This document shows positions 1 through 4,618 of a DNA stretch of 11,585 nt, piece after piece (position 1 is the stretch's first letter; every line of letters begins with the position of its first letter). The position numbers and the translations under genes were made by a program. The DNA is from an uncultured Pseudomonadota bacterium. GTDB lineage: Bacteria > Pseudomonadota > Alphaproteobacteria > RF32 > CAG-239. The DNA lies in NCBI GenBank assembly GCA_902767055.1, contig CACXFX010000009.1, positions 1-11,585 on the forward strand, read 5' to 3'. Below the pieces are notes generated by a model. It saw only the letters and a program-made list of their open reading frames with translations. It had not been told where the DNA came from and searched no databases.

Positions 1-5
1 CACTC

Positions 6-59
6 GGTTTGTAACATTTTCAAACTTCGCTTGCTCGCTCGTTTGAAAATTAACAAACC
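6..59. repeat. Long imperfect inverted repeat
   Basis: Arms GGTTTGT (6-12) plus ATTTTCAAAC (16-25) pair with GTTTGAAAAT (41-50) plus ACAAACC (53-59), interrupted only by a small internal loop. The 15-base loop TTCGCTTGCTCGCTC is C/T/G-rich and of a type repeated loosely around 345-375. There is no T-run after either arm, so it is not an obvious terminator. It may be a dispersed intergenic palindrome. Its function is unknown. Confidence 0.55.
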
Positions 60-71
60 ATCGTCATTTTC

Positions 72-104
72 GCAAAAAACAACATTTTGAGGTTGTTTTT
101 TTGC
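72..104. terminator. AT-rich stem-loop, terminator-like in both directions
   Basis: GCAAAAAACAAC (72-83) pairs with GTTGTTTTTTTGC (92-104) around the loop ATTTTGAG, giving at least ten consecutive pairs with A and T runs built into the arms. It could end transcription arriving from either side. No gene boundary visible in the window depends on it, so the role is uncertain. Confidence 0.4.
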
Positions 105-114
105 TTGTGCCCTC

Positions 115-139
115 GACAGGTCGAGTGTTCGATCCCCTC
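115..139 (+). repeat. tRNA-Ala-like T-arm fragment (inverted relative to the intact tRNA)
   Basis: On the plus strand, GGTCGAGTGTTCGATCCCCT (119-138) matches the variable-loop/T-arm sense sequence of the tRNA-Ala lying on the minus strand at 171-246, with one mismatch. No acceptor or anticodon arm is attached, so this is debris rather than a gene. It overlaps the small palindrome CTCGAC-AG-GTCGAG (112-125). Confidence 0.5.
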
Positions 140-141
140 AT

Positions 142-165
142 AAAAAAAAAGCACCTCTCGGTGCT
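142..165 (-). terminator. Intrinsic terminator of tRNA-Ala
   Basis: Read on the minus strand, AGCACC-GAGA-GGTGCT is a perfect hairpin followed by a run of nine T (plus-strand A at 142-150). It starts five bases beyond the CCA end of the tRNA, so it is the natural end of that transcript. Confidence 0.85.
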
Positions 166-170
166 AAAAC

Positions 171-246
171 TGGTGGAGCTGAAGGGGATCGAACCCTCGA
201 CCTACAGATTGCGAACCTGTCGCTCTCCCAACTGAGCTACAGCCCC
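171..246 (-). tRNA. tRNA-Ala (anticodon CGC)
   Basis: A complete 76-nt tRNA on the minus strand with an encoded 3' CCA. The acceptor stem GGGGCTG/CAGCTCC pairs fully and contains the G3:U70 wobble that marks alanine tRNAs. The D-arm (GCTC...GAGC), the anticodon stem ACAGG/TCTGT and the T-loop TTCGATC are intact. The seven-base anticodon loop TTCGCAA gives anticodon CGC, which reads the GCG codon. It is followed directly by an intrinsic terminator. A possible -10 (TATTAT on the minus strand, plus-strand 268-273) lies about 20 bases upstream, but no good -35 goes with it. Confidence 0.97.
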
Positions 247-289
247 ATTTTTAATTTGTGCCTCACAATAATATCTCTTCTGTTTTGCT

Positions 290-463
290 GCGACAGGAAC
301 CTGTCGCTGTCTAGAAAGCTTTCAGCTTTCTTCGGTCACTTGCTTTATAATTTCGTTGCGGTCGCTTGCACGCTCCCTTACTCAAAAATAAAGCTTCGCC
401 GCTTGCGGTTAAAAATGCCATCTAGGGCATTTTTATCCTCGCGCCCAACTGAGCTACAGCCCC
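290..463 (-). pseudogene. Interrupted tRNA-Ala remnant with inserted palindromes
   Basis: The 12 bases at 297-308 are identical to the anticodon-arm segment of the intact tRNA (213-224). The 20 bases at 444-463 are identical to its D-arm and 5' acceptor segment (227-246). Both are in the same order and orientation as in the intact gene, but 135 bases separate them, so this cannot fold as a tRNA. The left piece is now half of a perfect palindrome, GCGACAGGAACCTGTCGC (290-307). The insert contains a hairpin AGAAAGC/GCTTTCT (313-331) and the terminator-like stem at 411-434. I see no protein gene in 247-540. Confidence 0.5.
411..434. terminator. Perfect 9-bp stem-loop with A/T flanks, bidirectional terminator-like
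   Basis: AAAAATGCC (411-419) and GGCATTTTT (426-434) pair perfectly around ATCTAG. The T-run on one side and A-run on the other allow it to act on either strand. It lies downstream of the minus-strand gene ending at 541 and could be its distal terminator. Confidence 0.45.
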
Positions 464-503
464 AATGGTTGATGGCGCGTTTATACGCCAATCTTAAAAT
501 AAA

Positions 504-558
504 ATCAAGAAAAAAATCACGCCTTCTGCACTTTTATTTTTTACTGATTTTTCTTGAT
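504..558 (-). terminator. Weak AT-rich inverted repeat at the end of the minus-strand operon
   Basis: ATCAAGA plus an A-run (504-519) is complementary to TGATTTTTCTTGAT (545-558), with a small bulge and a loop of about 25 bases. The right arm lies within the last codons of the minus-strand gene. A T-rich stretch follows in the direction of transcription. The stem is almost all A-T and the loop is large, so this is a tentative terminator. Confidence 0.25.
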
Positions 559-1236
559 ATTGATTTTATTCCACCCTTTCGGAGCCGCTTGCGAAGGCTT
601 ATCCGAAGCATTTTGAGCACCATCTTTTGCCCATCCTCTGACAGGACCTGTTTCTGCTTTCTTTTCAACAACGGCTTTTTGCTCATCATTGACAACAATA
701 CCCATCGGCAACATTTGGTTTAACAAAGTCGGTGAAATAAAATCGACTCGTTTATCTTCATACATTTTTGCAATCACTTCCATCGCTTCTGATACGGGTG
801 CGGTATTAAATGATTTAACACTTCCGCCGTAAAAAACACTAAATGACGGGCAAGGATACGAAAACAGGACATCCGTCGAATCGACACCGCGATAAAAACG
901 CAACATCACACGCGGCGAAATAACACATTGCGCCGAAGTTTTTGAAACATTCTTTTCATTTTTGAAAAATTCATCAACAAAAAGCGTTTTTTCTTCATCG
1001 CTTAGAATACCGCAAAAACCGGTCAATGCCATTTGGTCAAGCGTATATCCCGTATACCCCGCAGATGGCATCTCAACCGTATAACAAAAAACTCTCTCTG
1101 CTTCTAAAATATTGTTAAGCGAAGCCTGATTTAAAGAAGAGCGCAAATACTCCGTGGCTTCACTTGATTGTGCATTAGCATTCACCGCTCCTAAAAGTGT
1201 TGCAAAGCAAAGCGTATATAAAAAACTTTTTTTCAT
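541..1236 (-). CDS. Exported cysteine-containing protein of unknown function
   Basis: I do not recognise this 231-aa protein. The start at 1236 is preferred over an in-frame ATG at 1299 because it begins a clear signal peptide (MKKSFLYTLCFATLLGAVNANA, cut before QSSEA) and has GGAG (plus-strand 1246-1249) nine bases upstream. The mature part has four cysteines (C51, C75, C104, C129), an even number that fits two periplasmic disulfides. The segment around C104-C129 (CVISPRVMLRF...SYPCPSFSVFYGG) looks like a compact beta-rich core. The C-terminal 35 residues are low-complexity (A/K/N/Q) and carry two GW motifs (W202, W222), as in a flexible tail. It lies 85 bases downstream of the other minus-strand exported-protein gene and is probably co-transcribed with it. 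A periplasmic or surface location is inferred from the signal peptide only. Confidence 0.8.
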   Translation of the reverse strand: MKKSFLYTLCFATLLGAVNANAQSSEATEYLRSSLNQASLNNILEAERVFCYTVEMPSAGYTGYTLDQMALTGFCGILSDEEKTLFVDEFFKNEKNVSKTSAQCVISPRVMLRFYRGVDSTDVLFSYPCPSFSVFYGGSVKSFNTAPVSEAMEVIAKMYEDKRVDFISPTLLNQMLPMGIVVNDEQKAVVEKKAETGPVRGWAKDGAQNASDKPSQAAPKGWNKINIKKNQ

Positions 1237-1321
1237 TGATTTTATCTCCAAACAAAACGAAACTATTCGAAGTTTATGGTATTTCAACTTCAAATTCAAT
1301 CAAAAAATCCATTTGTTGACA

Positions 1322-1930
1322 TCAGTCTGTGCCCAAAATATTAATGGTATTGAATAAAATATTGTCAAAGCTCAAACCGGTCGAATTTTCAATCGTACCG
1401 ATCATTCCGACAAATACTTTACTGAACGGATCATCGGCGGCATTAACATCGACAATGCTGTCCTCCAACTCTTGGCGATAAGAAGACGGCATATTTTTAA
1501 TTTTTTCATCATAGCTTTGCGGGATTTGATAACCCATTTTTCTTAAATGATCGAGCATTGTAATCATGTTGTGGCGATTGACTTCAGGCGCCAACATCTC
1601 CATATCACCGGTGTTAAATACCGTACCTTCACCGATATAATTCAACTTGCCGTGCTGACCGCTGCCGCGCCAAGTACGTACCCCGCTTCTGTCACGTGCA
1701 CGTGCCCAAGGATCGACAGGCAAAATTTCGCCACCGCCGGCATTGTTGGCATAAATCGGCGAATCGGTAATATCACTGCCGGCCGCATCTGCAATATTAT
1801 TGCCAAAATAACCGTCATTCGGCGCAGGCAACTGAGGCTGCCACGGGCTTGCCGGTAATTGTGCGTACGATCTGGCACTTATAAAACCGATGCAAAAAAT
1901 AAAAAGAAAAACTTTTGACATATGCGGCAT
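1322..1930 (-). CDS. Exported protein of unknown function, Pro/Asn/Gly-rich N-terminal region
   Basis: I do not recognise this 202-aa protein. AGGAGG sits six bases before the ATG at 1930, which fixes the start; an alternative ATG three codons later is too far from it. Residues 1-23 form a signal peptide ending SYA before QLPAS. Residues 24-90 are rich in P, N, G, A and D and probably extended. Residues 95-160 (KLNYIGEGTVFNTGDMEML, then HNMITMLDHLRKMGYQIPQSYDEKI) look folded and partly helical. The last 40 residues are hydrophobic and mixed, without a clear membrane helix. The mature protein has no cysteine, unlike its neighbour. It is the first gene of the minus-strand pair, and an extended -10 promoter lies just upstream. 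A part in envelope or secretion machinery is possible, but nothing here proves it. Confidence 0.8.
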   Translation of the reverse strand: MPHMSKVFLFIFCIGFISARSYAQLPASPWQPQLPAPNDGYFGNNIADAAGSDITDSPIYANNAGGGEILPVDPWARARDRSGVRTWRGSGQHGKLNYIGEGTVFNTGDMEMLAPEVNRHNMITMLDHLRKMGYQIPQSYDEKIKNMPSSYRQELEDSIVDVNAADDPFSKVFVGMIGTIENSTGLSFDNILFNTINILGTD

Positions 1931-1960
1931 CTGAGGCCTCCTTTTATCTTAGATGAGTAC

Positions 1961-1989
1961 ATTATAACACATTTTTTTTTGAAAAAAAA
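1961..1989 (-). promoter_or_regulatory. Extended -10 promoter of the minus-strand exported-protein genes
   Basis: On the minus strand TGTTATAAT is a perfect extended -10 (TATAAT at plus-strand 1961-1966). The -35 position is an A/T run rather than TTGACA, which suits an extended -10 promoter. The 5' leader would be about 25 bases before the AGGAGG ribosome binding site. Confidence 0.5.
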
Positions 1990-2010
1990 GTGACATTATT
2001 GTGTCATTTT
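1987..2010. promoter_or_regulatory. Operator-like palindrome between divergent promoters
   Basis: AAA-G-TGACA-TTATTG-TGTCA-T-TTT is a near-perfect inverted repeat. It overlaps the -35 region of the minus-strand promoter and lies 34 bases upstream of the -35 of the leader-RNA promoter. The placement fits a regulator acting on one or both transcripts. No regulator is encoded in the window. Confidence 0.3.
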
Positions 2011-2043
2011 CATTTTTTTGTTAAAATTTAGGACACAAAACAT

Positions 2044-2072
2044 TTGACACTTAAAATATTTTCTGCCATAAT
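2044..2072 (+). promoter_or_regulatory. Sigma70-like promoter of leader RNA copy 1
   Basis: TTGACA (2044-2049), a 17-base spacer and CATAAT (2067-2072). Transcription would begin near 2078-2080, at the 5' edge of the first RNA stem. In copy 2 the distance from the -35 to that stem is exactly the same (34 bases). Confidence 0.75.
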
Positions 2073-2077
2073 AAAAT

Positions 2078-2241
2078 CGTAACCGAACCGGTTGCGGTGT
2101 TTAAACGACACACTAACAGCTAATGCTCCTTTCTAGAGGAGTGAATGATATAAGCGCATTTCGCGACGAATAAATTCATCTGTGCTGTTACAGTTCGTTT
2201 AGCTCCTCTTCCGTTTTAGTTATGTAAACGGAAATTTTTTT
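2078..2241 (+). ncRNA. Structured leader RNA, copy 1 (candidate cis-regulatory attenuator)
   Basis: A 164-nt element between a promoter and an LRR gene, repeated at 8072-8230. The supported helices are P1 2078-2085/2089-2096 (8 bp, 3-nt loop); P2 GTGTT 2097-2101/GACAC 2107-2111; P3 TAACAGC 2114-2120/GCTGTTA 2184-2190; P4 CTCCT 2126-2130/AGGAG 2137-2141; P5 TGAAT 2142-2146/ATTCA 2174-2178. P5 is flanked on its inner side by GATATAAG (2147-2154) and CGAATAA (2167-2173), which are identical in copy 2. AGAGGAG (2135-2141) can instead pair with CTCCTCT (2203-2209), forming a pseudoknot across P3 that excludes P4. The intrinsic terminator follows at once, 20-30 bases before the LRR ribosome binding site. 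P3 and P5 each show three two-sided base-pair changes against copy 2. The layout is riboswitch-like, but I match it to no known class. It could alternatively be a stand-alone small RNA. Confidence 0.75.
2209..2241 (+). terminator. Intrinsic terminator ending leader RNA copy 1
   Basis: TTCCGTTT (2209-2216) pairs with AAACGGAA (2226-2233), followed by seven T (2235-2241). It lies inside the 5' leader of the LRR gene, so gene expression needs read-through or antitermination. The loop contains GTTAT, also present in the copy 2 terminator loop. Confidence 0.8.
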
Positions 2242-2273
2242 ATTTAATGAGTAATTTTTGACGGAGAAAAAAT

Positions 2274-3062
2274 ATGAAAAAACAGATTGTTACCATAGGT
2301 TTAATATTAAGTTTTGATACATATGCGGCAAATGTTTGTCCTCAAGGAACATTAAATATATCTTGTTGGGATTGCAGTGCGACACAATCTGATTTATGTA
2401 CGGCACAACTTGAAAATAATAAACTGACCATTACAGGTTCCGGAAAGATGATTGAATATAAAGTAAATGATAACCTTGGCGCACAATTAGAATATGCACC
2501 ATGGCCCAAAAGTATCACAGAAGTTGAAATATCTGGCATAGAAGAAATACAACAAGGGACTTTCTATGATTTTGATAATCTGCAAAAAGTGACAATCGGT
2601 TCCGGCGTCGGAAAAATACACTGGTATACTTTTACAAATTGCGATAATTTAAGTGATGTTACTTTTTCAGATAGCGTCCACGCAATAGGGAATTTTGCTT
2701 TTGCAAATAATACGAACTTAAAAACATTGGTTATGCCCGAATCGCTTTTTACAAACGGCTCTAACGGATTAATGTGGTCAGGTATTTTTCTTGGTACCGA
2801 ACTTGAAAACCTTTATTGTCCTGAAAATCATATTCAAGAATGTCAAACAGCATTAGAAACCTCTTCAATGAGTAATGAAAAAATCTCTGAAATCTTAAAA
2901 CCATACAAAAAATTCGGTGACCAATATTTTTATCAAGGCAAATTTTATCAAAATTCTTCCGACATAGGCACGCCGAATTACATCAAAAAACGCATCTATA
3001 CAATCGATGAAGCAAATAAAATCACCGGTACCCAAAACCGTGTGTCGATAAAGTATCGCTAA
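2274..3062 (+). CDS. Secreted BspA-like leucine-rich-repeat protein (cassette 1)
   Basis: 262 aa. Residues 1-18 are a signal peptide ending TYA before ANVCP. GGAG (2263-2266) lies seven bases before the ATG. After a Cys-rich start (C22, C31, C34, C42) comes the BspA-type opening strand pattern (KLTITGSGKM, then APW). About three LRR_5-type repeats follow at residues 90-158, with IxxGTFxxxxNLxxVTI and VHAIGNFAF units. A C-terminal module (residues 180-262) is shared with the protein at 8254: CPEN...CQTA, aromatic G..Y...G..Y spacing, then KRIYTIDEAN and the end NRVSIKYR. BspA-like LRR proteins of other bacteria are exported or surface proteins that bind host or microbial partners; that role here is inference. 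The conserved tail may be a sorting signal or a fold cap. The gene lies downstream of leader RNA copy 1 and its terminator. Confidence 0.88.
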   Translation: MKKQIVTIGLILSFDTYAANVCPQGTLNISCWDCSATQSDLCTAQLENNKLTITGSGKMIEYKVNDNLGAQLEYAPWPKSITEVEISGIEEIQQGTFYDFDNLQKVTIGSGVGKIHWYTFTNCDNLSDVTFSDSVHAIGNFAFANNTNLKTLVMPESLFTNGSNGLMWSGIFLGTELENLYCPENHIQECQTALETSSMSNEKISEILKPYKKFGDQYFYQGKFYQNSSDIGTPNYIKKRIYTIDEANKITGTQNRVSIKYR

Positions 3063-3107
3063 TTTGGTTTTTATGGGTAAAAAGCTGAAAAACTTTAAGA
3101 TATTCTC

Positions 3108-3136
3108 TTGATATCAGTTAAAAAAAAGCCTACATT
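3108..3136 (+). promoter_or_regulatory. Putative promoter of the bat operon
   Basis: TTGATA (3108-3113), 17-base spacer and TACATT (3131-3136), two mismatches from the -10 consensus. This would give a leader of roughly 30 bases before the first operon gene. No clear terminator separates it from the LRR gene, so read-through from cassette 1 is also possible. Confidence 0.4.
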
Positions 3137-3173
3137 AGTTTTAATGAATTTTATTTCAAGGCTTTGATAGATA

Positions 3174-3617
3174 ATGGATAATCTTGAGGCACTTAAAGAT
3201 ATACACTTGCCGGATGCGATAACGCGCTTTCCGCTTGGTTGGGGCGTTGTGATGATTTTATGCGCACTTGCCCTCGCTGTTGTTTTGTTGCCTTTTTTAT
3301 ACCGGATTTGGCTTAAAAGCAAAAAGCGTTATGCCTTAAAAAATCTCAACAAACTGACTGAAATGAATATGGATTCGGTTTGCGCCCTCTCAGAACTTTT
3401 GCGGCGTATTTGCATCTTAAAATACCCTGATGCCGTTGCTTTAAGCGGTAAAAAATGGATCGATTTTTTGCGCGCCAAAACATCTCAAAAGATTGAAAAA
3501 TCAGCAGCCGACATTTTATCTTTCGGGCCTTATATGCCAAAAGACACAACCGTAAATCAAGCCGATTTTGAGGCGCTTAAAAATTTTGCCCGCACGTTTT
3601 TGGAGGATAATTTATGA
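3174..3617 (+). CDS. DUF4381 domain membrane protein, first gene of the bat operon
   Basis: 147 aa. It opens with the DUF4381-type motif LKDIHLPDAITRFPLGWG (residues 7-24), running into a single transmembrane helix at about 22-44. A basic stretch (KSKKRYALKNLNK) and a mostly helical cytoplasmic domain of about 95 residues follow. DUF4381 proteins are small membrane proteins found between DUF58 and BatA genes in proteobacterial bat loci; their biochemical role is not established. The ribosome binding site is weak (AAGG, 3158-3161, 12 bases from the ATG). The stop overlaps the next start in ATGA (3614-3617), indicating translational coupling to BatA. It is odd that it starts the operon: moxR and the DUF58 gene, expected just upstream, are not in the window. 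Confidence 0.82.
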   Translation: MDNLEALKDIHLPDAITRFPLGWGVVMILCALALAVVLLPFLYRIWLKSKKRYALKNLNKLTEMNMDSVCALSELLRRICILKYPDAVALSGKKWIDFLRAKTSQKIEKSAADILSFGPYMPKDTTVNQADFEALKNFARTFLEDNL

Positions 3618-4618
3618 TTTATTTTCATTATCCTTATCTTGCGGTTTTGCTTATTTTACCTTTTTTGATACGCTATTTTTCAAAAAAGAGAAATTTTTTA
3701 TATTCGGCGTTAAAAGTACCGTTTATCAAGGATTTTGAAAAGATAGAAAAGAATTTTCAATCATCATCTTTGAAACTGAACTCTCGGTCAAAATTTTCGA
3801 TTTCGTGGCTGTCCGTTTTAATTTGGCTTTGCCTTGTGGCATCGATGATGCGTCCGATCAAAATCGATGAGCCGATTCGCCTGTCCCATGAAGGGCGTGA
3901 TATCTTGCTGATTTGCGATATTTCGACCTCTATGCTTGAAGATGATTTTGTTTTTAACACGCGCCGTATCAAGCGCATAGATGCCGTGCGTGCCGTTGTA
4001 TCTGATTTTGTAAAAAAACGTAGCGATGACCGATTGGGATTGATTTTATTTGGCACAAGAGCTTATCTTCAAGCCCCATTAACCTTTGACAGGCAAGCCG
4101 TTTTGGATATTTTATCTTCGATGCAAGCCGGTATGGCCGGACAATCGACAGCTATCGGCGATGCGGTTGCACTCGGGCTAAAGGTCTTAAAAGAAAGTCA
4201 AAATGAGAAAAAAAATAAAATCATTATTTTGCTTTCGGACGGTGAAAACAATGACGGTCAGATGAATTTGGCCCAAGCGGTTGCACTTGCCAAAAGCGAG
4301 GGAGTCAAGGTTTATACCATTGCCATATCACCGAATATTTCTCCGAGAGCTTTGTTTTTTGGCTTGCAAACTCAAGGTGCGGACGAAAAAGGTCTTGCCC
4401 AATTGGCCGAGGCAACAAAAGGTACTTATTTTAAAGTGGCAAGCCTCAATGATTTAATCAAAGTTTATCAAAAAATCAATATGTTAGAGGTAAATGAGGC
4501 GCAAGAAAATTATATTTATCCTCAAACGGAACTTTATTTTATCCCTTTATTGGTTGCTTTGATTTTGGGCTTTTCGGCGATTTTATACAATATTTTAAGG
4601 AGGTCCGAGAATGCTTGA
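3614..4618 (+). CDS. batA: BatA, membrane-anchored VWA-domain protein
   Basis: 334 aa, typical BatA length. There are two N-terminal membrane helices (about residues 8-22 and 64-79), then a von Willebrand factor A domain from about residue 95. The metal-ion-dependent adhesion site (MIDAS) is complete: DISTS (D102, S104, S106), T179 in QSTAIGDA, and D209 in LLSDGEN. A C-terminal membrane helix covers about 305-326. The topology is the VWA domain between membrane segments, as in the aerotolerance BatA family. GGAGG (3602-3606) precedes the start by seven bases, and the start overlaps the DUF4381 stop. BatA is thought to interact with BatB and a MoxR AAA+ ATPase and to contribute to oxidative or envelope stress tolerance. 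That is family knowledge, not shown here. Confidence 0.92.
   Translation: MIYFHYPYLAVLLILPFLIRYFSKKRNFLYSALKVPFIKDFEKIEKNFQSSSLKLNSRSKFSISWLSVLIWLCLVASMMRPIKIDEPIRLSHEGRDILLICDISTSMLEDDFVFNTRRIKRIDAVRAVVSDFVKKRSDDRLGLILFGTRAYLQAPLTFDRQAVLDILSSMQAGMAGQSTAIGDAVALGLKVLKESQNEKKNKIIILLSDGENNDGQMNLAQAVALAKSEGVKVYTIAISPNISPRALFFGLQTQGADEKGLAQLAEATKGTYFKVASLNDLIKVYQKINMLEVNEAQENYIYPQTELYFIPLLVALILGFSAILYNILRRSENA

Noticed and set aside
444..463. Repeated tRNA end as an integrase attachment site
   Set aside because: Integrases usually duplicate the tRNA 3' end; this repeat is the 5' end, and no integrase or mobile cargo lies between the copies.
256..723. 155-codon plus-strand open frame
   Set aside because: It runs through tRNA-like debris and antisense to the 3' end of a better supported minus-strand gene, has no ribosome binding site, and its translation looks random.
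2078..2241. Leader RNA as a known riboswitch or self-cleaving ribozyme (purine, TPP, hammerhead, twister considered)
   Set aside because: The conserved blocks and helix order do not match the core motifs of these classes as I know them.
3125..3165. AAAGCCT/AGGCTTT inverted repeat near the first bat gene that could hide its weak ribosome binding site
   Set aside because: Seven pairs with a 27-base loop, and the left arm overlaps the proposed -10, so it would not be in the transcript from that promoter.
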